The notes below the pieces were generated by a model, which did not search any database, was not told where the DNA came from, and was given only the letters and a program-made list of their open reading frames with translations. Below, piece after piece: positions 1-5,392 of a DNA stretch of 6,396 bases (the stretch's first letter is position 1; each line of letters begins with the position of its first letter). A program made the translations under genes and the position numbers. Origin of the DNA: Tidjanibacter sp. (GTDB taxonomy: Bacteria; Bacteroidota; Bacteroidia; Bacteroidales; Rikenellaceae); NCBI GenBank assembly GCA_017547065.1, contig JAFYRC010000044.1, forward strand, positions 1 through 6,396. The letters are read 5' to 3'.

Positions 1-648
1 ATGAACATCTTCAACCCTGCACTGCTCGCTCGTTTGTTCATCTTCTTCTCCTACACCTCGAGCATTTCGGGCGAGGCTGTATGGTTTGCAGATGCACGCA
101 CCGGTGCTACTCCTCTCGGCGAATTGGCAAATACCGGTACCACCAGCGTATCGATGCTGGATGCATTCATCGGCACCATTCCCGGTTCGGTAGGTGAGAC
201 CTCCACTCTGTGCATCTTGCTCGGTGGCGCACTCCTGCTCCTCACCGGCGTTGCAAGCTGGAGGACCATGGTGAGCGTATTTGTGGGTGGCCTTGTAATG
301 GGTGGTATCTTCAACCTCCTTGCTCCCGCAGAGCCCCAGACCGCAACCGAGTTCTATATGGCATTGCCCGCTTGGCAGCACCTCTTGTTGGGTGGTTTTG
401 CTTTCGGTGCAGTGTTTATGGCTACCGACCCCGTTACTTCGGCACAGACCAACTGCGGTAAACTCATCGTGGGCTTCATGATTGGTGTGCTGGCGGTGTT
501 GGTACGTGTGTTCAACACCGGTTACCCTGAGGGTATGATGCTCGCAATCATCTTTATGAACGCACTTGCACCCGTTGTGGACCACTACGTTGTTCAGGCA
601 AATGTGGCTCGCCGCAACCGCAGGGCTAAAAAGAGTGTTAACGCTTAA
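1..648 (+). CDS. nqrB: Na+-translocating NADH:quinone oxidoreductase subunit B, C-terminal part (5' partial)
   Basis: This is the C-terminal 215 residues of NqrB, the large membrane subunit of Na+-NQR that carries covalent FMN and takes part in quinone reduction and Na+ transfer. The ATG at base 1 is not the true start. It falls inside the conserved stretch reading MNIFNPALLAR, which in full NqrB follows a long N-terminal membrane half. The FMN-attachment motif T-G-A-T is at residues 34-37, with Thr37 as acceptor. Vibrio NqrB has this Thr at 236 of 415, so roughly 200 residues are missing to the left. The family motif GSVGETST is at residues 62-69. Hydrophobic segments lie near 67-86, 90-108, 124-141, 153-171 and 178-195, followed by a basic cytoplasmic tail (RRNRRAKK, 204-211). 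nqrC starts 18 bases after the stop. The family assignment is secure; only the missing 5' end is unseen. Confidence 0.95.
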   Translation: MNIFNPALLARLFIFFSYTSSISGEAVWFADARTGATPLGELANTGTTSVSMLDAFIGTIPGSVGETSTLCILLGGALLLLTGVASWRTMVSVFVGGLVMGGIFNLLAPAEPQTATEFYMALPAWQHLLLGGFAFGAVFMATDPVTSAQTNCGKLIVGFMIGVLAVLVRVFNTGYPEGMMLAIIFMNALAPVVDHYVVQANVARRNRRAKKSVNA

Positions 649-653
649 TGGAT

Positions 654-660
654 GGAGGAG
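654..660 (+). promoter_or_regulatory. Shine-Dalgarno for nqrC, decides its start
   Basis: GGAGGAG lies 6 bases before the ATG at 667. It overlaps the alternative ATG at 652, so it argues for the downstream start of nqrC. Confidence 0.75.
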
Positions 661-666
661 AAAATT

Positions 667-1392
667 ATGAGTAAAAAAGAATTCCTTGGCGGTAAGAACT
701 CTAACGCCTATATTGTTTTCTATTCGACCGTAATGGTTGTTATCGTAGCCCTCTTGCTGGCCTTCACCTCGCTGTCGCTCAAAGACAAGCAGCAGGCTAA
801 CGAGATCAATGAGAAGAAGAACGCAATTGTTGCTTCGCTCGGCTTGGAGAAGGGCTCGTACGATAGTGTTATTGACGCCTATGTGGTAAATGCCGCCGGC
901 GAGAAGGTAACCATTGAGGATGATGTTATCAAACGACTCAATAAGCTGGCCGACAGCTATGCAGCCGGTGAGTATATCGTTTTTGAGAACAAAGCTACCG
1001 GTGAATTTGTATTGCCTCTCATTGGTAAAGGTCTTTGGAACGACATCTGGGGCTATGTAGCTCTGGAGAGCGACCTGAGCACCATCAAAGGTGCGATTTT
1101 CGACCACGCAGGTGAGACCCCCGGTCTGGGTGCAGAGATTGCAACTCCCAAGTACCAGGCACAGTTCGTCGGCAAGACCATCTACCAGGATGGCCAGTTC
1201 GTTGGTATCGACGTCGTGAAAGGTGGCGCCCCCGAGGGTGACAACCACGCTGTTGACGCCGTAACCGGCGGTACCAAAACCTCCGATGGTTTGGAGAATA
1301 TGATTAAGGATTGCTTGCAGTGCTACGACGCCTTCTTCAAGGCTCTGACTGCTGCAAATCAAGAAGTTGTTGAAACCGTAAATGCAGAGTAA
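667..1392 (+). CDS. nqrC: Na+-translocating NADH:quinone oxidoreductase subunit C
   Basis: NqrC is the second covalently flavinylated subunit of Na+-NQR, with one N-terminal membrane helix and an FMN-binding domain on the outer face. I use the ATG at 667 (241 aa) rather than the in-frame ATG at 652, because GGAGGAG at 654-660 lies 6 bases before 667 and would be consumed by the earlier start. The membrane helix is about residues 14-35. The family motifs KGLW (121-124) and GETPGLGAEI (149-158) are present. The flavinylation motif is D197-A-V-T-G-G-T203, with Thr203 as expected FMN acceptor; the fifth position before the Thr ester site is Gly-Gly rather than the commoner Gly-Ala. Flavin transfer needs an ApbE-type transferase, not seen in this window. 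The gene sits between nqrB and nqrD in the standard operon order. Confidence 0.96.
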   Translation: MSKKEFLGGKNSNAYIVFYSTVMVVIVALLLAFTSLSLKDKQQANEINEKKNAIVASLGLEKGSYDSVIDAYVVNAAGEKVTIEDDVIKRLNKLADSYAAGEYIVFENKATGEFVLPLIGKGLWNDIWGYVALESDLSTIKGAIFDHAGETPGLGAEIATPKYQAQFVGKTIYQDGQFVGIDVVKGGAPEGDNHAVDAVTGGTKTSDGLENMIKDCLQCYDAFFKALTAANQEVVETVNAE

Positions 1393-1396
1393 GACA

Positions 1397-2017
1397 ATGA
1401 AAAACAAAACTTTTCAATCGCTGACTAATCCGTTGGCTAAGAACAACCCCGTTCTGGTTCAGATTCTGGGTATCTGCTCGGCACTTGCAGTTACCACCCA
1501 GCTCAAGCCCGCATTGGTGATGGGTCTTTCCGTTGTCGCTGTGTGTGCTTTTTCCAACCTTATCCTCTCGCTGTTGCGTAACACCATTCCCGACCGCATC
1601 CGTATCATCGTGCAGTTAGTTGTGATTGCTGCGCTTGTAACAGTGGTGAATGACGTACTGAAAGCCTACGTTTATGACGTGAGCAAACAGCTCTCCGTGT
1701 ATGTAGGTCTGATTATTACCAACTGTATCATCATGGGTCGTGTGGAGGCTTTCGCTCTGTCGAATAAACCCCTGCCTTCGCTCTTGGATGGTATCGGTAA
1801 CGGCCTCGGCTATGGTGCTGTGTTGGTAATCATCGGCTTCGTTAGGGAGCTCTTCGGTAGCGGTACCTTGTTTGGCTACCAGGTTGTGCCCGAGTGCCTT
1901 TATGAGGCAGGTTATGTGAACAATGGTTTGATGTTGTTCCCTCCCTCGGCACTGATTATCGTGGATATCATCATCTGGGTACACCGCAACGCTAACAAAG
2001 ATTTACAAGAAAAATAG
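1397..2017 (+). CDS. nqrD: Na+-translocating NADH:quinone oxidoreductase subunit D
   Basis: NqrD is a multi-helix integral membrane subunit that pairs with NqrE as an inverted-topology relative; together they hold an intramembrane Fe-S centre between the NqrF and NqrC sides. With the start at 1397 the protein is 206 aa. The two conserved cysteines are Cys27 (in LGICSALAVT) and Cys110 (in ITNCIIMGR), matching Cys29 and Cys112 of Vibrio NqrD. Other family blocks are RIRIIVQ (67-73), YDVSKQLSVYVGLI (93-106) and the LDGIGNGLGYGAV block near 130. An in-frame ATG at 1382 overlaps the end of nqrC but would lengthen the N-terminus beyond the family norm, and neither start has a strong Shine-Dalgarno. 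The gap to nqrC is 4 bases, which suggests translational coupling. RnfE is the paralogue alternative, but the nqr order rules it out. Confidence 0.95.
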   Translation: MKNKTFQSLTNPLAKNNPVLVQILGICSALAVTTQLKPALVMGLSVVAVCAFSNLILSLLRNTIPDRIRIIVQLVVIAALVTVVNDVLKAYVYDVSKQLSVYVGLIITNCIIMGRVEAFALSNKPLPSLLDGIGNGLGYGAVLVIIGFVRELFGSGTLFGYQVVPECLYEAGYVNNGLMLFPPSALIIVDIIIWVHRNANKDLQEK

Positions 2018-2023
2018 AGGAGG
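2018..2023 (+). promoter_or_regulatory. Strong Shine-Dalgarno for nqrE
   Basis: AGGAGG lies 9 bases before the nqrE ATG, directly after the nqrD stop. It fixes the nqrE start. Such a full Shine-Dalgarno is noteworthy because Bacteroidota usually show weak or no Shine-Dalgarno use. Confidence 0.75.
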
Positions 2024-2032
2024 GCATAGAAT

Positions 2033-2647
2033 ATGGATCTTTTGAAACTATTTATCCAGTCTACTTTTATAGACAATATGGTGTTCTCGTTCTTCTTCGG
2101 TATGTGTTCCTACATTGCCGTATCGAAGAGCGTGAAGACCGCAAATGGTTTGGGTTTGGCCGTTACATTCGTAATGCTTATGACTGTGCCCCTGAACTAT
2201 CTGCTCGAAAACTACGTGCTCAAAGAGGGCGCTCTTGCGTGGATTAACCCCGAGTTCGCCAATGTTGACCTGAGCTTTTTGAGCTTTATTCTCTTTATTG
2301 CAGTGATTGCTGCATTTGTACAATTGTTGGAGATGGTGATCGAGAAATTCTCGCCTTCGCTCTACAACCAGCTGGGTATCTTCTTGCCCCTGATTGCTGT
2401 AAACTGTGCAATCATGGGTGGCGCTCTGTTTATGCAGCAGAGGGCATTCCCTTCGGTTGGTGAGGCTGCCGTGTTCGGCTTCGGTTCGGGCTTCGGCTGG
2501 TGGATTGCAATCCTCGTGATGGCTGCCATCCGCGAGAGGCTCAGCTACTCCAACATTCCCGCAGGACTTCGTGGCCCCGGTATTGCCTTCATCATCACAG
2601 GCCTTCTCGGTATGGCATTTATGATTTTCTCCGGTTTCCAGATGTAG
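2033..2647 (+). CDS. nqrE: Na+-translocating NADH:quinone oxidoreductase subunit E
   Basis: NqrE is the membrane partner of NqrD in Na+-NQR, contributing half of the ligands of the intramembrane Fe-S centre. The 204-aa protein has the family's usual length and about six hydrophobic segments. The two ligand cysteines are Cys25 (in FFGMCSYIAVS) and Cys125 (in AVNCAIMGG), matching Cys26 and Cys120 of the Vibrio protein in context. The typical motif SPSLYNQLGIFLPLI is at 107-121, and the late block GFGWWIAILVMAAIRERL is also family-like. The start is fixed by AGGAGG at 2018-2023. It lies 15 bases after nqrD and 23 bases before nqrF, so it is co-transcribed with them. RnfA is the homologous alternative, excluded by the operon context. 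Confidence 0.96.
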   Translation: MDLLKLFIQSTFIDNMVFSFFFGMCSYIAVSKSVKTANGLGLAVTFVMLMTVPLNYLLENYVLKEGALAWINPEFANVDLSFLSFILFIAVIAAFVQLLEMVIEKFSPSLYNQLGIFLPLIAVNCAIMGGALFMQQRAFPSVGEAAVFGFGSGFGWWIAILVMAAIRERLSYSNIPAGLRGPGIAFIITGLLGMAFMIFSGFQM

Positions 2648-2670
2648 AATTTTAAGGTAAAGAAAGAGAA

Positions 2671-3918
2671 ATGAAAACTACTATTATTATTGCAGTCGTA
2701 GTCTTCCTGGTGGCCTTGCTGCTGCTCGTGGCTCTGTTGCTCGTAGCAAAGGCAAAGCTCACTTCGTCGGGCGAGGTTACGATTAATATCAACGAGGGTC
2801 AGAAGAGCCTCAAAGTTGCAAGCGGCAACTCTCTGCTGAACACCTTGGCACAGGAGAAGATTTTCCTTCCCTCGGCTTGTGGTGGACAGGGTAGCTGCGG
2901 TATGTGTAAAGTTCAGGTGTTGGACGGCGGTGGCGAAATTCTCCCCACTGAGGTTGGTTTCTTCACCCGTAAACAGCAGAAAGAGCACTGGCGCCTTGGT
3001 TGCCAGGTTAAAGTTAAGAACGACATGGAGATCCGCATCCCCGAGAGTGTTCTTGGCGTTAAGAAGATGGAGTGCGAGGTGGTTTCGTGCCGCAGCGTAT
3101 CGACCTTCATGAAGGAGTTCGTAGTGAAACTCCCCGAGGGCGAAAAACTCAACTTCAAGAGCGGTGGTTACATCCAGATCGATATTCCCCAGTATGAGGG
3201 TATCAAATACTCGGATATGGACATCGACGAGAAATTCCGTGCCGACTGGACCAAATTCAAGATGTGGGACCTCGTGGCAAACAACCCCGAGCCTACATTC
3301 CGTGCCTACTCGATGGCTAACCAGCCCGCCGAGGACGACATCATTATGCTCAACGTACGTATCGCTACTCCTCCCTTCGATAGGGCTACCGGTGGCTTTA
3401 TGAACGTACCTACCGGTATCTGCTCGTCCTACATTTTCTCGCGTAAACCCGGTGATAAGGTGACCATCTCGGGCCCCTACGGTGAGTTCTTCATCAAGGA
3501 TACCCCCAACGAGAAGATGTTTATCGGTGGTGGTGCAGGTATGGCGCCTATGCGTTCGCACATCTTCCACCTCTTCAAGACCGTGAAGAGCGACCTGCCT
3601 ATCTCGTTCTGGTATGGTGCCCGCTCGAAGCAGGAGATTTTCTATCAGGAGCAGTTCGAGGAGTTCGCCAAGGAGTTCCCCAACTTCAAGTTTGCGATTG
3701 GTCTTAGCGATCCTCGCCCCGATGACAACTGGGATCCCAACTACATTGGCTTCATCCACAATGTCATCTACAACAACTACCTGAAAAATCACCCCGCACC
3801 CGAGGATATTGAGTACTACCTCTGCGGTCCTCCTATGATGATTTCGGCCGTGGTGAATATGCTCGACAACCTGGGCGTTCCTGCGGAGAACATCATGTAC
3901 GACAACTTTGGTAGCTAA
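2671..3918 (+). CDS. nqrF: Na+-translocating NADH:quinone oxidoreductase subunit F (NADH-oxidising)
   Basis: NqrF is the electron entry subunit: it oxidises NADH on its FAD and passes single electrons through a [2Fe-2S] centre toward NqrD/E. The 415-aa protein has an N-terminal membrane anchor (about residues 4-27) and a ferredoxin-like domain (about 33-125) with ligands Cys70, Cys76, Cys79 and Cys111, the same numbering as in Vibrio. The FAD domain follows, with RAYSMAN at 211-217. The NADH domain has GGGAGMAPMRSH at 286-297 and CGPPMM at 385-390. The C-terminus is YDNFGS, where Phe413 fits the aromatic residue that stacks on FAD. No ligand is missing. Upstream, AAGAAAGAGAA gives only a weak Shine-Dalgarno. 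It is the last gene of the operon, and a terminator stem starts 2 bases after the stop. Confidence 0.97.
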   Translation: MKTTIIIAVVVFLVALLLLVALLLVAKAKLTSSGEVTININEGQKSLKVASGNSLLNTLAQEKIFLPSACGGQGSCGMCKVQVLDGGGEILPTEVGFFTRKQQKEHWRLGCQVKVKNDMEIRIPESVLGVKKMECEVVSCRSVSTFMKEFVVKLPEGEKLNFKSGGYIQIDIPQYEGIKYSDMDIDEKFRADWTKFKMWDLVANNPEPTFRAYSMANQPAEDDIIMLNVRIATPPFDRATGGFMNVPTGICSSYIFSRKPGDKVTISGPYGEFFIKDTPNEKMFIGGGAGMAPMRSHIFHLFKTVKSDLPISFWYGARSKQEIFYQEQFEEFAKEFPNFKFAIGLSDPRPDDNWDPNYIGFIHNVIYNNYLKNHPAPEDIEYYLCGPPMMISAVVNMLDNLGVPAENIMYDNFGS

Positions 3919-3920
3919 AA

Positions 3921-3957
3921 AATAAGGGGCTCAATTAAATTGAGTCCCTTATTTTTT
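3921..3957 (+). terminator. Intrinsic terminator of the nqr operon
   Basis: AATAAGGG (3921-3928) pairs with CCCTTATT (3946-3953), followed by a G-T wobble and CTCAA (3930-3934) with TTGAG (3940-3944), around a 5-base loop. A run of six T ends the element (3952-3957). The stem begins 2 bases after the nqrF stop codon. Confidence 0.9.
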
Positions 3958-3985
3958 GTCCAACGTCAAAAGTCTAACGTCTAAC
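3958..3985. repeat. Four degenerate 7-base tandem repeats (GTCnAAC-like)
   Basis: Immediately after the T run the sequence reads as four consecutive heptamers: GTCCAAC, GTCAAAA, GTCTAAC, GTCTAAC, then G. The last two copies are identical, the first differs at one position, and the second is more diverged. It codes for nothing visible and lies between two terminators. Function is unknown; it may be a relic of polymerase slippage or a small intergenic repeat family. Confidence 0.55.
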
Positions 3986-4024
3986 GAATAAGTACTATTT
4001 CTAGTTTTCTATCTACTAAAACAA

Positions 4025-4061
4025 AACGGGTTGCCCGCAAAGGCAACCCGTTCGTTTTTTT
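4025..4061. terminator. Probably bidirectional intrinsic terminator between nqrF and guaD
   Basis: AACGGGTTGCC (4025-4035) pairs perfectly with GGCAACCCGTT (4042-4052) around a 6-base loop. On the + strand it is followed by CG and seven T (4055-4061). On the - strand it is followed by TTGTTTTAG. The guaD stop is at 4060-4062, so the stem starts within about 8 bases of the end of guaD. The main role is probably guaD termination, with a second stop for read-through from nqr. Confidence 0.85.
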
Positions 4062-4527
4062 AATACTCCACCTTATCGGTTTTATGCACCCAAAGGTGGA
4101 AAGCTTCGAGGCCCTCGGTACGCATCAGGGGTAGGGAAGGTATTGTACGCTCAGCGGGAGCGAGAGGTATCTGATCGTAGATGAAGTCGTCATCGAAACC
4201 AATGGCGGCGGCGTCATCACGAGTGTTGGCATAGTATATGCGCTCAATGCCTGCCCAGTAGATTGCGCTGAGGCACATCGGGCAAGGCTCACACGACGAG
4301 TATATCTCGCAACCCTTTAGGTCGAAACTACCAACTACCTGACAAGCAGCACGAATGGCACTCACCTCGGCATGGGCCGTAGGGTCATTAAGAAGAGTTA
4401 CACTATTCGAACCACTAGCCACCACCTCGCCATTTCGCACGATAACCGCCCCAAATGGTCCGCCACCCCTGGCTACGCTCTCCTTGGAGAGCTCAATGGC
4501 CATACGCATAAATTTATTCTCACTCAT
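4060..4527 (-). CDS. guaD: Guanine deaminase, cytidine deaminase-like fold
   Basis: The enzyme hydrolyses guanine to xanthine and ammonia in purine salvage or catabolism; it is cytosolic and zinc-dependent. The 155-aa product (start at 4527, MSENKF) closely matches the small bacterial guanine deaminase of Bacillus subtilis (156 aa) in length and in motifs. Zinc and catalytic residues are visible: His52 and Glu54 in PTAHAEV, Cys82 and Cys85 in CEPCPMC. The GuaD-specific C-terminal part is also there: GFDDDFIYDQI (110-120, Asp113 equivalent to Bacillus Asp114), AERTIP (125-130) and the final EY, where the terminal Tyr reaches the partner's active site in the domain-swapped dimer. This separates it from tRNA adenosine deaminase TadA. 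The frame stays open 28 codons upstream (to 4611), but that part has no family match and covers the divergent promoter region. There is no Shine-Dalgarno. Confidence 0.92.
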   Translation of the reverse strand: MSENKFMRMAIELSKESVARGGGPFGAVIVRNGEVVASGSNSVTLLNDPTAHAEVSAIRAACQVVGSFDLKGCEIYSSCEPCPMCLSAIYWAGIERIYYANTRDDAAAIGFDDDFIYDQIPLAPAERTIPSLPLMRTEGLEAFHLWVHKTDKVEY

Positions 4528-4548
4528 AGTTTTTGCATTGTTGTTGTA

Positions 4549-4578
4549 CAAACACATTCGATACAAACTCTGTGCAAT
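4549..4578 (-). promoter_or_regulatory. Possible guaD promoter (Bacteroidota type)
   Basis: Read on the - strand, ATTG is followed after 18 bases by TGTGTTTG, one base off the TAnnTTTG -7 consensus. This would give a 5' leader of about 15 bases. The spacing is slightly short and the -33 box is degenerate, so the call is weak. The same stretch holds two TACAAAC direct repeats (4547-4553 and 4562-4568). Confidence 0.25.
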
Positions 4579-4602
4579 GTTTGCATGCGAGTATGAAATT
4601 TG
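4571..4602 (+). promoter_or_regulatory. Possible SemiSWEET gene promoter (Bacteroidota type)
   Basis: TGTG (4571-4574), 20 bases, then GAAATTTG (4595-4602), which differs from TAnnTTTG at one specified base. It would give a leader of about 25 bases before the ATG at 4634. It overlaps the proposed guaD promoter on the other strand. The match is weak. Confidence 0.28.
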
Positions 4603-4633
4603 TTTAACCACGCAACAAAAAACAATTCAGACT

Positions 4634-4909
4634 ATGGACTTTGCTACTATTGTCGGATACAGCGCAGCCATACTTATGGTGCTGGGATATGTTCCACAGA
4701 CTATTCAGACCATTCGCACCCGCAAGACCGACGACATCGCCCTGGGCTCGTTCATACTGATGGCCCTCGGTGCGGCCTGCTTCTTCGTGCAGGGCATCAC
4801 CACGGGTAATGCGCCCCTGGCCATCACCAACGGCCTCACTGCTACGATGAGCACCATCATCTTTGTCATCAAGATGATTAACGACCACGGTAAAAAACGC
4901 ACAAAATAG
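4634..4909 (+). CDS. SemiSWEET-type sugar transporter, PQ-loop/MtN3 family
   Basis: The 91-aa protein has three hydrophobic helices (about 4-22, 37-55 and 60-81), the half-transporter form that works as a dimer to move sugars such as sucrose or glucose across the inner membrane by facilitated diffusion. The PQ motif (Pro21-Gln22, in GYVPQTIQTIRTRKTDDIA) and the conserved pocket Asn66 (AITNGLT) support the family. The usual pocket Trp in the second helix (ALWLVYGI-type context) appears as Phe50 in ACFFVQGI, so the substrate may differ from studied members. The start at 4634 is chosen because the upstream open frame runs into the guaD coding region and lacks family sequence. The leader is A-rich without Shine-Dalgarno. 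It is divergent from guaD, and no terminator is visible after its stop, so transcription may run on into the next gene. The substrate cannot be told from the sequence. Confidence 0.85.
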   Translation: MDFATIVGYSAAILMVLGYVPQTIQTIRTRKTDDIALGSFILMALGAACFFVQGITTGNAPLAITNGLTATMSTIIFVIKMINDHGKKRTK

Positions 4910-4940
4910 GGGAGTGAGAGTGATAATTTTTAGCCAACAA

Positions 4941-4972
4941 TGTCGCGCATATCAAATTTATTGCTAACTTTA
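4941..4972 (+). promoter_or_regulatory. Likely promoter of the 95-aa gene
   Basis: TAACTTTA (4965-4972) followed by CGGC resembles the Bacteroidota -7 box TAnnTTTG; only the last base differs. The expected -33 box about 20 bases upstream is degenerate (TGTC at 4941-4944). The start codon at 5013 would have a leader of about 34 bases, A/T-rich and without Shine-Dalgarno. Confidence 0.4.
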
Positions 4973-5012
4973 CGGCACAGAAAAATATCACAAACCTAAT
5001 TCATAAACGATT

Positions 5013-5300
5013 ATGGCAAGTTTAAGACAGATTAAAAAACAGATTGACTACGTTGTAAACGAGGTGGTTTACGATTGCTACCTTTCGCTGGGCTTCCACC
5101 CCGAGCAGCAGGAGGAGATTGTTACTCTGATGCAGCAGGTTGTGGACATGCGCAACAACCTCTTCGAGTTGGTGAACAACCCTGCGGAGAAACACAATCC
5201 TTCGCTTGTTCGCAAACACTACTCCTACGTTCGCCAGCAGTTGGTTGAGCGCACCGAGGAGATCTGGGGCAAATTGAGCGAGATTTGCAAGTTTGAGTAA
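5013..5300 (+). CDS. Conserved small helical protein of unknown function
   Basis: The 95-aa product has no signal peptide and no membrane segment. It is rich in charged residues and Gln with heptad-like spacing of hydrophobics, which predicts an all-helical, perhaps bundled protein. From memory it resembles small hypothetical proteins of Bacteroidales that share the blocks VVxDCYL (residues 18-24), FHPE (28-31), MRNNLFELVNNPAEKHN (46-62) and KHYSYVRQQL (68-77), but I recognise no named domain or catalytic motif. It is very probably a real gene: it has a likely promoter (TAACTTTA box), an ATG with a typical A-rich leader, and a perfect-stem terminator 30 bases after its stop. It is convergent with the ABC ATPase gene. 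An antisense frame (5022-5321) looks like a shadow. The function is open; the two Cys (22 and 92) are too few and too far apart to suggest a metal site. Confidence 0.85.
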   Translation: MASLRQIKKQIDYVVNEVVYDCYLSLGFHPEQQEEIVTLMQQVVDMRNNLFELVNNPAEKHNPSLVRKHYSYVRQQLVERTEEIWGKLSEICKFE

Positions 5301-5329
5301 TCGCTCTAAATCATTCTCCAAACAAATAG

Positions 5330-5368
5330 AATGGGGTATCCAATCGGATACCCCATTTATTTTTTTTT
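5330..5368. terminator. Strong intrinsic terminator after the 95-aa gene
   Basis: AATGGGGTATCC (5330-5341) pairs perfectly with GGATACCCCATT (5346-5357) around the 4-base loop AATC. It is followed on the + strand by a T-rich run up to 5368. On the - strand the stem is followed by CTATTTGTTTGG, so it may also help end the convergent ABC transporter unit, whose stop is at 5393-5395. Confidence 0.9.
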
Positions 5369-5392
5369 AATCACACGCTCCATTAGCCCTGG

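Noticed and set aside
652..666. Earlier in-frame ATG for nqrC
   Set aside because: The codons after it form the Shine-Dalgarno of the ATG at 667.
2545..3792. Long open frame (415 codons) on the - strand opposite nqrF
   Set aside because: It lies fully over nqrE's end and nqrF, which have complete cofactor motifs. Its product is an odd low-complexity Val/Leu/His-rich sequence without a recognisable family, typical of an antisense shadow of codon-biased genes.
4528..4611. 28-residue N-terminal extension of guaD
   Set aside because: It has no similarity to guanine deaminases, makes the protein longer than the family, and covers the divergent promoter region. The ATG at 4527 gives the family length.
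4355..4633. Upstream extension of the SemiSWEET frame
   Set aside because: It runs antisense through guaD and adds residues without family match. The ATG at 4634 puts the first helix at the usual place.
5022..5321. Minus-strand open frame opposite the 95-aa gene
   Set aside because: It overlaps nearly the whole + strand gene, whose promoter and terminator are oriented for the + strand. Its Leu/Asn/Val-rich product looks like a shadow.
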